Assembly: GCF_003129905.1 (NCBI RefSeq)
Contig: NZ_QFFM01000003.1
Span: 114,393-178,392 of the forward strand
Direction: 5' to 3'
From: Bifidobacterium callitrichidarum
Lineage (GTDB): Bacteria; Actinomycetota; Actinomycetes; Actinomycetales; Bifidobacteriaceae
Length of the DNA stretch: 64,000 bases
Part shown: positions 1 to 8,879 of the stretch, piece after piece
How positions within the stretch are numbered: position 1 is the stretch's first letter
Layout: each line of letters begins with the position of its first letter
The notes under the pieces: generated by a model
What the model was told of the DNA's origin: nothing
Databases searched by the model: none
What the model saw: the letters and a program-made list of their open reading frames with translations, nothing else
Program-made: the position numbers and the translations under genes

Positions 1-63
1 GCATCCGCTCCGTCCTATTGTTAACAACAATACAACAGAGCAGGAGAGAAAGGACACGCGGCC

Positions 64-882
64 ATGACGTTGCAAGATATCCTCGATGAGGAATTGTTCT
101 GGCATGATCTATACAACAACCGTAGGGCCGAACGTATAGCCGAAGAACAGGAAGCACGCCGAGCAGCGGATGCACGTCAGCATTCCGAGGATATGGCCGC
201 GTTGCAAAATTCCGTCGATGAGCTGAAGAAGCAGTTAGCCGCCGAACGCCAAGCCCGTCGTAATGAAGAACAACAGCGGTTGAACGCTGAGGCTCGGTTC
301 CGTTTTGAGATGTGGAGTCAGACCGACAATGGCAGAAAATATTTGCGAGAGAAAACACTGTTCCTCGAAAAAGCCAAGGTAGTCGAAATTATGGTCGACG
401 CCATCGAACAGGATACAAAGGAATACGTGGGGAAATGGTTACTCCATAATGGCTACTGGCCCAATCCAGCGTATTACGGTATCACCGCAAAAGGTCAGCT
501 ACTCAAACAGCCTCTTTTCGGTGCTGCCAAGAAACGCGATGAGGCAGTCAAACGTTTCAACGCTGCTGTGGCTAAAGCCAAGAAAGAACACATGAATGAT
601 GCGAAGCAGTATGTGGCCGGCCCTCTAATCGAAACGTTCTCCCGAGGATTCTGGATTAATGAGTACCGTCAGGGTAAGAAGATTATTCAAGCCGTAGAAA
701 AAGAATCTCAATTCGACCAGGCACCAAATCTTCCGGCAAAAGAACTGATCGTCAAAGCAGAACCGGGAGTGAAGATCGGATTGTTTTCTGACAAGGGTCA
801 CATCGTTGAGGCGTTGACGAGTCTCTACGGGGGGACTATCAACGATGAAAGAGGCGCTCAGCCCCAAGTGTTGTCCGACTGA
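64..882 (+). CDS. Hypothetical coiled-coil protein, 272 aa
   Basis: I do not recognise this protein. It starts at an ATG behind a GGAGAGAAAGGA ribosome site. Residues ~20-95 are rich in Ala, Glu, Arg and Gln in a heptad-like pattern and probably form a coiled coil. The rest looks globular and soluble, with no signal peptide or membrane segment. A perfect palindrome TTGTTAACAA lies at 18-27, upstream of the ribosome site, and could be an operator. The gene runs towards the conjugation block on the other strand, and its last codons form half of a long terminator stem. Confidence 0.6.
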   Translation: MTLQDILDEELFWHDLYNNRRAERIAEEQEARRAADARQHSEDMAALQNSVDELKKQLAAERQARRNEEQQRLNAEARFRFEMWSQTDNGRKYLREKTLFLEKAKVVEIMVDAIEQDTKEYVGKWLLHNGYWPNPAYYGITAKGQLLKQPLFGAAKKRDEAVKRFNAAVAKAKKEHMNDAKQYVAGPLIETFSRGFWINEYRQGKKIIQAVEKESQFDQAPNLPAKELIVKAEPGVKIGLFSDKGHIVEALTSLYGGTINDERGAQPQVLSD

Positions 883-910
883 TCAAATCGGATGCTTGGA
901 GCTGAGCGCC
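853..910. terminator. Long nested bidirectional terminator stem
   Basis: GGCGCTCAGC (853-862) pairs with GCTGAGCGCC (901-910). Inside it CCAAG/CTTGG and TCCGA/TCGGA also pair, giving an almost continuous stem. It overlaps the 3' end of the gene at 64-882 and sits between two convergent genes, so it probably ends transcription from both sides. Confidence 0.7.
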
Positions 911-922
911 CTCACTCATGGA

Positions 923-3900
923 TTACTTGAGTCGGTTATTTTTCGTATTCAAGGAACCAGGATTGATTCTTGGCTGCGAGGCGACCGGTTTTTCTACCGG
1001 GGGCTTAGCTGTTCCCGCTAGGGTTCCGCCGTTTGAAGCTACGACCGGTGGTCGTTGAGCCTTGACCGGAGTGGTTTGGCTCTGTCCGTTCCACCAACTG
1101 AACTGCGACAGGGATTGCCTCTCGATTTTATCTCTCCAGCTGAAGCTAGAGAGTGTAGTCACCTGTGGTTGATTGGCGGAAGGCAGCTGACGTGTTCTAT
1201 TCGTAGAGTTAACCGGCTGCCCTCCGGCTGGGTTGACCGGAGCAGGCCTGCTTCCCGTGATCACTGGCTTACCTCCTCGAGGAGTGTTCATGTAGTCGAC
1301 CGGCGACTGCGGTGCAGCGCCATCCGCCTTTCTGAACGCGTCAGCCATCTTCGAATTGGTACGCAAGTTGTTGACGGCCTGTGGCAATCCGACCACCGCG
1401 CTCTTGCCGACGCGGTAGGTTGTATCAACAGCCTTACCGGCATTCGACAAATTCTGACGGTTAGTAGCCATCTTAGCAGCCATTAGGACCCCTACTCCTG
1501 CAGTAACAGGGTTGCTTAGCGCCGCAACAGTAACCGCCGCCTTCGCCGCTGTCTTCGCAATCGGTTTGAGCTCATTGACACGGTTACGAATCGGCTTACT
1601 GGTGGCGAGCGCCATTCCTGCAGCGAGAGGTGTTCCCACGGCTCCGCGGAAGACTGCCCCACCGTAGTGTGCTGTGTGGCTGGCGAGATCTTTGAGGACG
1701 CGGTGATTGTGCGCTTTGGCCATCGCTTCGTCGGGAGTCATGCCCTTCTTGATGTACTTCATGACCGCGGCGGCTTCCTGGTCCTTGTGGGCGTCAATCG
1801 CAAGATCATGGTTTGCTTTGTGCTCTCGCCACTTCTCGCGGCTGGCGTCCATTCGTCTTCCAAGGTCTCCTCGGATCGTGTTCTCATCCTGGTCGGCCCA
1901 GCGCGTGCCACCGAGTAGGGCTTTCTCCTTTTCTTCCTCGGGCTCTTCGTTTTCCTTGCCTGCGGAGTCTTCTTCGGCATCTTTAGTGCCGGCTTTTGCG
2001 ACGACGGTACCTCCGGCTTCGGCTTTTGCGACGACGGTACCTCCGGCTTCGGCTTTTTCTGGAGCCTCCGCCTTGGTATCCTTCTCTTCGACTTCGGTTT
2101 CGCCCTTTGGTTTGCTGCTGCCCTTGCGTAGGACTTCGGCGGATTCTTGAGCGTTGCCGTTGCCATTGGCCTTACTGCTGGCTCGGCCGTCTTCGGCCTT
2201 GCTGTTCTTGCCGTGGCCGTGGCGCAGGTCGTGCATGGCTTCGAAGGCGGCTTGGCGACCATGCTTGGTTATGCCGGAGTAGAGTGCTCCGGCTCCGGCC
2301 ATGCTGGCGATGGCTTTGATGCTGAAGGGGTTGCCGAGTCCTAGCATGCCGCAGGTGAGTGCGATGATGATAAGCGCCAGTAATGGGCTGATGCCTGTAA
2401 GCAGGTTGTAGAAGAAGCTGCTGGATACCATGCCGGTCGCCGATATAACCAGTTGGCATATGCAGGTTGCGACGGAGCCTAGAACCGAGTAGAGGATGCC
2501 GACCATGCTGAAGTTTACGCAGCCTTTGGCCCATTTGATGAGTACCTTGCGGGGTCTTTCGCCTACAGGTACGGCTGCGACGAGGAATGCGACGATGAGG
2601 CTGAGTAGGCAGAAGGTGAGCATGAGTTTGCTGACGATGAGGAATAGGGATAGGAGTCCCCATACGATCATGTTGCAGATTGCTCCGAGCATTGATCCCA
2701 AGGCGCCTTGCGTGTCGATTTTACTGTTGCCGTACATGAAATCCGTGGTCGTAATGACGCCTTGGACGTCTGCTGCAGTAGCGGCCCCCCTTGTTGCTCC
2801 GATACCGGATTCCATGTTGGCTTCACGCCAGGTCATGCCGACATTCGGCACATCGAAACGCCATCCCATTCCTGCGGAGTCGCCGACTGCGAGACCTTTG
2901 TAATTGGTTCCATCATTCCCGTCGGTCGGCGTGTTGGTTTCGGCTCCCTGATAAATCTGGTTGGTGAAGACCGCATTGCATACATCGCTGATTGTGTCAC
3001 TGAGAATAGGGCTTTTCTGATCAACGACGTGGTACAGTTTGCTTCCGCTTTTTCGTTCGGCACGAAGATACTTTCCGCCACCGCCTTGGATCGCACCCGA
3101 GCCGTCATCGCCGAGGTTATGGATGAGCTTGGCCCACCCACGTCTTGCGATTCCCTTACCTCCGGAAGCACTGCAGGTCTCCCAGAAGATGGCAGCTCGC
3201 TGATTGTAAATATCGGTCCCGCGGTCGAACGGTTTGTCCGAGGTATTGACCTTCGTATTCCACGGGTCAATGAATCCCAAATCAGGATTGAATAAGTATT
3301 TGGCGGTCTTTGATTCGATGTTCGTCCCCAACTGTTTGTTGGTAAGAGCTCTTTGCTCCTCGGTGTTTGTATGCGCGTAGCTTTCCAAAACGTGGCAGTA
3401 AGCCTGTTGCGCGTTGGCGGCTACCTGTGGCGTGGTGGTCGTGTTGTCTGCGGCCGGGTTGCCATATTGCATGGTCACCCAGCTGCGCAACGCGGTTTCC
3501 TCCCACATGCGGTTGACCGCCTTGGTTACACTGCTGGTATTGGTGCCTGAAGTGGTTTTCTTCGCTGCTGCATCGTAGGCTTTGTGCATCTGATACAAGT
3601 AGGTTTGGCAGTTTGGCAGGTTCTGGACATCAGAATATTTCTTGGGATTCTTGGCGGCCATCATGTTCGAATCATTATCGGCCAGCCCGTCAAGGTTGAT
3701 ACCGAAAGCCAACGTGTTCACGGCAGAGTTGATTGTCGACACCGTCCACCAGGGGCTACCGACTGTAGGTGTGGACGAGTCGCCGTCCTTGGTTGCCTGG
3801 GAGCCAGTGAACACCAGTGTGGCCAGGCATAGGATGGTGACGCCGATGCGTTTTACCGCCGCCGCCGAGCTGCCGATGTTGAAAGCGGCGGCTCCTATCC

Positions 3901-4393
3901 AGGCGAACACTCCCATGAAGATAAGGACGGCGGGGATGCCTCCGCTCATTAGGGAGTCAACGAGGTTGCCGATGCTCTTGTCGAGCTTGGAACCGAAGGT
4001 GTCGATCGGATCGAAGCTCGCGGCGAACTGACTCAACGACAATGCGGTAGACCAGCACATCTGCGAAATCATCAGCAGCATGTTCGGCAGGATCAGTCTC
4101 ATCGAAGACATGATCGAGGAAGTTATGTTTCCCATGAACGAGCCGAGGGAGAAATCCGCAGGTTCGGTACGGGCTGTGATGCTACCGATCTGCTGGGCCC
4201 AACGGCCGGATGGGAGCATAAGAATCAGGTCGGAGGATGAGGCCGCCTTGGCTCCACCATCCGAGGGGACCATGGCCCACGTGCTTGCAGGCAATATGAA
4301 TAGAGTGATGAGCGCGATGAGGAACCCCAGAAGGATCAGGTTCCATCGCGCTTTCGCTTTCAATGGATTGTGTATCATCTCAGGCCGAGCCAA
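923..4393 (-). CDS. TrbL/VirB6-like polytopic conjugation protein, 1156 aa
   Basis: Probable inner-membrane channel component of the mating apparatus. An N-terminal hydrophobic segment (~residues 17-40) is followed by two membrane helices near 150-200, then a ~350-residue exported-looking region with cysteines. A cluster of helices (~570-720) comes next, then a long, highly charged Glu/Lys/Ala tail. The tail carries a tandem decapeptide repeat (AEAGGTVVAK twice). This plan matches the TrbL/VirB6 class of Gram-positive type IV systems. The longest frame begins at TTG 4393; an ATG at 4378 is equally possible because neither has a good ribosome site. It lies just downstream of the PrgI-like gene, the usual VirB3/VirB6 neighbourhood. 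Confidence 0.7.
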   Translation of the reverse strand: MARPEMIHNPLKAKARWNLILLGFLIALITLFILPASTWAMVPSDGGAKAASSSDLILMLPSGRWAQQIGSITARTEPADFSLGSFMGNITSSIMSSMRLILPNMLLMISQMCWSTALSLSQFAASFDPIDTFGSKLDKSIGNLVDSLMSGGIPAVLIFMGVFAWIGAAAFNIGSSAAAVKRIGVTILCLATLVFTGSQATKDGDSSTPTVGSPWWTVSTINSAVNTLAFGINLDGLADNDSNMMAAKNPKKYSDVQNLPNCQTYLYQMHKAYDAAAKKTTSGTNTSSVTKAVNRMWEETALRSWVTMQYGNPAADNTTTTPQVAANAQQAYCHVLESYAHTNTEEQRALTNKQLGTNIESKTAKYLFNPDLGFIDPWNTKVNTSDKPFDRGTDIYNQRAAIFWETCSASGGKGIARRGWAKLIHNLGDDGSGAIQGGGGKYLRAERKSGSKLYHVVDQKSPILSDTISDVCNAVFTNQIYQGAETNTPTDGNDGTNYKGLAVGDSAGMGWRFDVPNVGMTWREANMESGIGATRGAATAADVQGVITTTDFMYGNSKIDTQGALGSMLGAICNMIVWGLLSLFLIVSKLMLTFCLLSLIVAFLVAAVPVGERPRKVLIKWAKGCVNFSMVGILYSVLGSVATCICQLVISATGMVSSSFFYNLLTGISPLLALIIIALTCGMLGLGNPFSIKAIASMAGAGALYSGITKHGRQAAFEAMHDLRHGHGKNSKAEDGRASSKANGNGNAQESAEVLRKGSSKPKGETEVEEKDTKAEAPEKAEAGGTVVAKAEAGGTVVAKAGTKDAEEDSAGKENEEPEEEKEKALLGGTRWADQDENTIRGDLGRRMDASREKWREHKANHDLAIDAHKDQEAAAVMKYIKKGMTPDEAMAKAHNHRVLKDLASHTAHYGGAVFRGAVGTPLAAGMALATSKPIRNRVNELKPIAKTAAKAAVTVAALSNPVTAGVGVLMAAKMATNRQNLSNAGKAVDTTYRVGKSAVVGLPQAVNNLRTNSKMADAFRKADGAAPQSPVDYMNTPRGGKPVITGSRPAPVNPAGGQPVNSTNRTRQLPSANQPQVTTLSSFSWRDKIERQSLSQFSWWNGQSQTTPVKAQRPPVVASNGGTLAGTAKPPVEKPVASQPRINPGSLNTKNNRLK
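1991..2057. repeat. 30-bp in-frame tandem repeat, ~2.2 copies
   Basis: A 30-bp unit beginning GGCTTTTGCGACGACGG occurs twice in full and starts a third time. Read on the minus strand it encodes AEAGGTVVAK repeated within the cytoplasmic tail of the TrbL-like protein. The unit is a multiple of three, so copy-number changes would keep the frame. Confidence 0.85.
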
Positions 4394-4411
4394 GAACTCG
4401 TCGCTTGCCGT

Positions 4412-4864
4412 TCACCAGCGGCCGCGATAGCGTTCGGGGCCCATCTCCTTCCTTATATGAGGTGTTTCGATGATGATGAGCTTCGTGTGGATGATGTCTT
4501 CGGGGACAGTGCTGTTGGGGAAGAAGATGTTTCCCTCCACTCCCCTGGATCGGAAGGTTTGCTGTGCTCGACGCCAGCGCAGCTGTTCGGTCGGGTCCTT
4601 GACCTTGCCTACTGCGAAGAACGGGACCAACAGTATGCACAGGGGGATGAACGCGCTGGCTATAGGGATGCCTACGAAGCTGAAGAGGCAGATGAAGATG
4701 ATGACACCGAGCACGCCGCCGGCGATGGCCGCCATGACTGTTTTGGATCGTGCTTCGGTGTTCTTGGTGATGGTGATGGTGTTTTTCTTTTCGATCTCCT
4801 CCACTGAAGACACCTCAGTGATGTCGTCCATGGTCAGTCTTGGATGGGTGATGCCTTCCGCCAT
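4412..4864 (-). CDS. PrgI-like (VirB3-type) small membrane protein, 150 aa
   Basis: Two closely spaced hydrophobic segments (~residues 44-68 and 72-92) follow a charged N-terminal tail. A ~55-residue cytoplasmic C-terminus with KxxxPTEQLRWRRAQ follows. This is the plan of PrgI family proteins of Gram-positive conjugation systems, the counterpart of VirB3. The start is an ATG behind AAGGAAGG. A CTATATATAAGG motif sits just upstream, as it also does before the ATPase gene at 8209. The family call rests on layout and position, not on a diagnostic motif. Confidence 0.5.
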   Translation of the reverse strand: MAEGITHPRLTMDDITEVSSVEEIEKKNTITITKNTEARSKTVMAAIAGGVLGVIIFICLFSFVGIPIASAFIPLCILLVPFFAVGKVKDPTEQLRWRRAQQTFRSRGVEGNIFFPNSTVPEDIIHTKLIIIETPHIRKEMGPERYRGRW

Positions 4865-4872
4865 GATGCACC

Positions 4873-4890
4873 TTCCTTATATATAGGAGA
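4873..4890 (-). promoter_or_regulatory. CTATATATAAGGA motif upstream of PrgI-like gene
   Basis: Minus-strand TCCTATATATAAGGAAGG leads directly into the ribosome site of the 4864 gene. The same core occurs before the ATPase gene (8228-8240), in altered form at 8306-8317, and on the plus strand at 12090-12105. Its AT core could be a promoter -10 or a regulator site fused to the ribosome site. Confidence 0.4.
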
Positions 4891-4922
4891 CCGCCGCTGT
4901 TCTGGTTTAGATAAGAAAAGGT

Positions 4923-4987
4923 CGTAGGGAGGGTTGGATCGGAGAGGATCCCCTGACACGTGGTGTTCCGATCCAACCACTCCTACG
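4923..4987 (-). terminator. Long hairpin after the pilin-like gene
   Basis: CGTAGG (4923-4928) pairs with CCTACG (4982-4987), and GGTTGGATCGGA (4932-4943) pairs with TCCGATCCAACC (4967-4978). The stem follows the pilin-like gene on the minus strand. There is no strong T run, so it may act as a partial terminator or an mRNA-stabilising stem rather than a full stop. Confidence 0.55.
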
Positions 4988-5000
4988 AAACCGGTTAGAC

Positions 5001-5345
5001 TCAGCTGCCAAGGTAGTTCTGCAGGAACGAGCTCACACCGCTAATCAAGTTATCGATGAAGGTGGCGAACACCGGGAACAAGGCCACAGGACCAAGCAGC
5101 ACGACGATGGCGAGGATCACACCGATGACTCGCTTGCCATCGGTGAACCATTCCTGGGTGAGCTTGTTCTGACGACCCATCATCTTGCAGATACCTGCTG
5201 CGATGAGGATGACGAACAGGACCACGGCGATAAGAGCCATGATGCTGGAGACAACCTGACCGGCCGTTGTACCGAACAAGTAGCCGATTGATTTATCGTA
5301 GGACTGCCTCAAATTGGAATCCGCAGCCAACAGGACTGTATCCAT
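5001..5345 (-). CDS. Two-TM pilin-like conjugation subunit (VirB2/TrbC type), 114 aa
   Basis: A short N-terminal stretch (MDTVLLAADSN...) is followed by two long hydrophobic segments (~residues 28-54 and 73-100). These are separated by a charged loop with KMMGRQNKLTQEWF. The size and layout match the small two-helix VirB2/TrbC-like subunits of type IV systems. ATG 5345 is preferred because it follows AAAGGGATTCC, whereas the longer frame to 5414 lacks a ribosome site. Long stems flank the cistron on both sides (4923-4987 and 5585-5655), which would suit a protein needed in more copies than its neighbours. Confidence 0.6.
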   Translation of the reverse strand: MDTVLLAADSNLRQSYDKSIGYLFGTTAGQVVSSIMALIAVVLFVILIAAGICKMMGRQNKLTQEWFTDGKRVIGVILAIVVLLGPVALFPVFATFIDNLISGVSSFLQNYLGS

Positions 5346-5584
5346 ATCGGAATCCCTTTCTTCAACTAGGTGACTGTGTTGCTTCGCTCCGATGCGTGCC
5401 TGACTGCAGTACACCCCTTGATGAAGTTGAAGTTGGGGTTCCGTTGAATATGGTAATGGATAGAAAGAGGTTTGGGTATGGAGGCCCCCTTGGTTTCCCC
5501 TTTAAGCCCATCTATGTGCGGACAAGGTCAGAGACCTGGTATTGCCGTAGTGGCTGGATGGGGTCTCATTGAATGTGAGGGGCT

Positions 5585-5655
5585 CCTCTACCTATATATA
5601 TGGAGGCGGTCAGTGACGTGTGATCACCGGCCGCCTCCATATATATAGGTAGAGG
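5585..5655 (-). repeat. Perfect 25-bp inverted repeat between conjugation genes
   Basis: Positions 5585-5609 and 5631-5655 are perfect reverse complements over 25 bp with a 21-nt loop. The arms contain CTATATATATGGAGGCGG. It starts four bases after the stop of the ATPase gene and precedes the ~240-nt untranslated lead of the pilin-like gene. It could terminate, stabilise or process the transcript, or bind a protein as DNA. No T run follows on the minus strand. Confidence 0.8.
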
Positions 5656-5659
5656 AAGG

Positions 5660-8209
5660 TCACTCTCTCCTGTCGAAGTCATGCACGTTAACAAGGAACG
5701 ACGGCTGCAACTGCCCCTGGGTTCGGGTTCTCACCGCCGCACAATACTTGGGCAGGTTGCGGACCGCGCCGTTCGTCCAACCATCCTCCCCCTCATTGTC
5801 CGTGAGCACCGCGGCGGCCTGTTCGGCCACGCTCGGGTTCGGGGTGTTGAACGTGATAAACGTGCTGAATCCCATGAACGCGGTCAACAGTATCGGCGTC
5901 AGTTGCTCCGGATACTGGGTGGCGAACACGGGGATGACTCCGAAGCTTCGCCCCTGGTTCTTGATCTCAGCCAACGAATCCGGGTCGGCGTTGGCGAGGA
6001 GGCTGAGCTCGTCGCATACGATCATGGTGTGCTTGCCGGCCGCTTGCCACCCCTGGCAGTTGTCTTTGATGGCACCCCAGAGTCGTTTCATCAGCCATGC
6101 GCCGAGAATCTTGTTCATACGGTCCGGGAGCTTCATGCTGTCGCTGACCGGGGCGAGTACGAAGTGGTAGTCCCCGGGATTGTCCAATACCTGTTTCCAG
6201 GTGATCTGTCCTCGTTCCGGTGTGAACACGTGTTCCACGTCCATGAGCTGCTTGACTTTGTTGCGGGAGCTTTTGGTCATGTCCCGGAGTCGCTGGTCGC
6301 TGATGGACAAGTGGCCTTTCGCGTCCGGGCGTCCGTAGAGTTGTTCGGCGGCGCGCGCGGCCTGTTCTAGATCCGCGGCGAGACTCTTGTTGTCGCTGTT
6401 CTTGTATTCGAGGGCGAGGTCTCTGACGACTTGGCCCAACGCTCTGGCGCTTCCGACGGCTCCGTCCGATGCGGCTAGGGCGACGACGGCCCATCCGATG
6501 GGACTGGCTTGCTTGTTCATGTATCCGGCGCCGGGGTATTTCTGTTCCAGTTGGCGTGCCCTGTCCACCAGTACTTGCGGGTCGGGTAGTCGGCTGACTG
6601 CGACAGCGATAGTCATGGCGCTGGTGATGACGTCGAGCGAGTCGTTCATGATGTCGCCGGGGTCGAATGAGTATTGCATGCATTCGGCGATCTGTTGTCC
6701 GGTGGCTCGCGCGTCCTTGCCGTCTTTCATGCCGAGTAGGTCGATGGTTTTGACGTTCGGGTTGGCGAGGTAGCTGACTCGGCCGGGACGGCATTTGTCC
6801 TTGTGGTGTTGACGGTAGGCTTGCATGATGCGTACGCCGTCGGAGTCTTTCATGGCGAAGTCGATGATGCGACTGTCCTTGCCCCAGTCTTTTGACGACG
6901 TGTCAACACGGTGCATGTCGGCCCACTGCATGATGCCATGGGACAAGCCGGACTTGCCGGAACCTGCCTCGCCGATGATTGCGATACCGCCATACAACTG
7001 GTCCGTAACCAGGTACCCCTCGCGTCCGGTCTGGTCCAAACCAAGCGGAACTCCACCCTGTGCCAACGGTTCCGGCACCGGATGCGCCTCCTGCGTCTTC
7101 GCCGTAGCCATACCGCCCGGAGTCCATAACGCCATGACCGTCAACGGTGGCAGTAGGAGCGTGCTGCGTTGGGTTGGATATCCGACGATGACCCTGGTGT
7201 CATCGCGTCCGCCCAATGGGGTTTCCTTATCGGCTGATTCGGCTTTCCTGTTCGGTTCGAATCCACGGTAACGTCGCGGCTTCTGATAGATGTCATCCCA
7301 CTTGCTGCGTCGCAACCATCGGATGAACATGCCGACCGTATATGCTGCTGGGATGAGTGTGACCGCCAAAGACAACGGTAGCAGAGCAAGCGCGAACATT
7401 GCAATCAGGGGTATGCCGATGGCGAGCATTTGTCCGAAGATGCTTGCGTTGGTAGCCACGTAGATGATCATCGCCGCCATGAGGAGTATGAGGGTGATGG
7501 CGATGGGGATGGCGAGCATCCATAGGTCGAGCGGGCTGAGCGTGGTCAGTATGAGAGTGAGGATGGTGATGGCGAGGCCGACTGTCCATCCCATGAGGCG
7601 TGGTTGGGATTGGTGTGCGCTGATGCGGCTCATCAACGGGTTGACTGCTCCGCCGATGGCTTTGGCGGTATTGATGGCCTCCTGTTTGCTGGCGGCTCCG
7701 ACGCTGATGCGCGCGCACATGCTGCCGGAGCTGACGAGGTCGTCGCCGTCTTCGGTGGTGTTGTGTTCACTGGCGACCCAGTTGCGGATGCGCTGATCCT
7801 CCCAGTAGCCGTGTTCCCGGAGGTTGATGCTGACCCAACTGTCGTTGGGCATGAGGGATTCGACGCTGCGTTTGAGTTCCATGATGTCGCTGCGGAGTTT
7901 TTCCATGTTGCTCAATCGGTTGAGTCGGCTGCGCCATGGGATGATGGGGTGTGCTGATTCGTTGGCGGTGTCGGGGAGTTCGGGTTCCTGGTCGAGGGGT
8001 TTGACGTCGAAGCCTGCTTGGCGTCCTGCTCGTTTCAGACTTTCGGTGTCGCCGTATATGTATTGTTTGACCGGTTGGTCGCCGTGTTTGACGAGGAGGA
8101 GGATGCTGTTTTTGAGTTGGCCGCTGACGGTGCCGCTCATGGTTCGTTGTTGGTCGCCGGTTGCGGTTTGCAGTGTGCGGGTGGTGGAGTGCCAGCATGG
8201 TTTGCCCAT
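5660..8209 (-). CDS. Membrane-anchored conjugation P-loop ATPase (VirD4/VirB4-like), 849 aa
   Basis: The N-terminal 200 residues are soluble. Four or so membrane helices lie at ~207-298. The motor domain has a Walker A GEAGSGKS at 413-420 and a Walker B HTMIVCDELSLL near residue 718. The ATPase is followed by a Q-rich sensor-like region (FATQYPEQL). This fits a coupling or secretion ATPase of the FtsK/VirD4/VirB4 superfamily that powers DNA transfer. The sequence alone does not decide between coupling protein and VirB4. The start ATG follows AAGGAAAGGAAGG. Confidence 0.75.
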   Translation of the reverse strand: MGKPCWHSTTRTLQTATGDQQRTMSGTVSGQLKNSILLLVKHGDQPVKQYIYGDTESLKRAGRQAGFDVKPLDQEPELPDTANESAHPIIPWRSRLNRLSNMEKLRSDIMELKRSVESLMPNDSWVSINLREHGYWEDQRIRNWVASEHNTTEDGDDLVSSGSMCARISVGAASKQEAINTAKAIGGAVNPLMSRISAHQSQPRLMGWTVGLAITILTLILTTLSPLDLWMLAIPIAITLILLMAAMIIYVATNASIFGQMLAIGIPLIAMFALALLPLSLAVTLIPAAYTVGMFIRWLRRSKWDDIYQKPRRYRGFEPNRKAESADKETPLGGRDDTRVIVGYPTQRSTLLLPPLTVMALWTPGGMATAKTQEAHPVPEPLAQGGVPLGLDQTGREGYLVTDQLYGGIAIIGEAGSGKSGLSHGIMQWADMHRVDTSSKDWGKDSRIIDFAMKDSDGVRIMQAYRQHHKDKCRPGRVSYLANPNVKTIDLLGMKDGKDARATGQQIAECMQYSFDPGDIMNDSLDVITSAMTIAVAVSRLPDPQVLVDRARQLEQKYPGAGYMNKQASPIGWAVVALAASDGAVGSARALGQVVRDLALEYKNSDNKSLAADLEQAARAAEQLYGRPDAKGHLSISDQRLRDMTKSSRNKVKQLMDVEHVFTPERGQITWKQVLDNPGDYHFVLAPVSDSMKLPDRMNKILGAWLMKRLWGAIKDNCQGWQAAGKHTMIVCDELSLLANADPDSLAEIKNQGRSFGVIPVFATQYPEQLTPILLTAFMGFSTFITFNTPNPSVAEQAAAVLTDNEGEDGWTNGAVRNLPKYCAAVRTRTQGQLQPSFLVNVHDFDRRE

Positions 8210-8227
8210 TGGGTGCCCGCCTTCCTT

Positions 8228-8240
8228 TCCTTATATATAG
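8228..8240 (-). promoter_or_regulatory. CTATATATAAGG motif upstream of the ATPase gene
   Basis: Minus-strand CCTATATATAAGGAAAGG runs into the ribosome site of the 8209 gene. A weaker copy (CATATATAAGAGG) lies at 8306-8317 in the same 170-bp gap. Confidence 0.4.
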
Positions 8241-8378
8241 GTGTGGGTGTTGGTGGTTTCCCTGTGGGTGCCGTCCTCTTTGTGCGCTCTCCCTGATTCG
8301 GGTTCCTCTTATATATGTGCGTGTCTGATTGTCGTGGTCTTGCCCACGGTCAGGCAATGGGGTTGTTCCGATCGGAAA

Positions 8379-8879
8379 CTATTGGAGTCCCGGTGGTGTC
8401 CTGTATATCCACTCGTAGGGGAAACCGTCCGGCACTCTGAAGTCCACGAGATGCTCGCGTAGCATGATCGTCCACAACCATGAGGTCATACGGATCGTAT
8501 CCTGTTGGGATTCCAACGCCCAACCCAGGTTCGCCCAACCGACCTTCATGTTGCTCTTGTCCCCCGCCAAGGCTTTCGCCTTGCGGATGGTGCGGAACGC
8601 GCGCTCCTGTCCGACCCCGAACATGACGACATCCAACTGCCAAAGTCGTATCTTCTTCAACGACGGGTCACGCATCATCTCCGGGATCAGCCAACGCAGC
8701 ACCTCATCACGCCGCCCCTGCTCGCATAGTTCGCTCACATGATGCAGGGCGCGGGCGCGATGCTCCTCGGCCCGACGCTGCAGAGCTCGCACCGATGGTC
8801 GCACTACCAGGTCCGGGCCAAGGTCCGGTATCGGCGTCGTGGGAGTATCCATTTCATCCAGATCGTTCAGGTCGTTCAC
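8379..8879 (-). CDS. Hypothetical protein, translationally coupled, 166 aa
   Basis: Not recognised. The C-terminal two thirds are alpha-helical and mixed-charge, with a Trp-rich end (LGWALESQ, TSWLWTIMLREH). There is no membrane segment. GTG 8879 overlaps the upstream stop codon (GTGA) and follows AAGGCGG at good spacing, so it is preferred over the longer frame to 9008. Its place between the ATPase and the nuclease-like gene suggests a role in DNA processing or transfer. Confidence 0.6.
   Translation of the reverse strand: MNDLNDLDEMDTPTTPIPDLGPDLVVRPSVRALQRRAEEHRARALHHVSELCEQGRRDEVLRWLIPEMMRDPSLKKIRLWQLDVVMFGVGQERAFRTIRKAKALAGDKSNMKVGWANLGWALESQQDTIRMTSWLWTIMLREHLVDFRVPDGFPYEWIYRTPPGLQ

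Noticed and set aside
1055..4430. Many plus-strand reading frames opposite the TrbL-like gene
   Set aside because: They mirror the minus-strand gene, have no ribosome sites and contain low-complexity Arg/Ser-rich protein. They are shadows of a G+C-rich gene.
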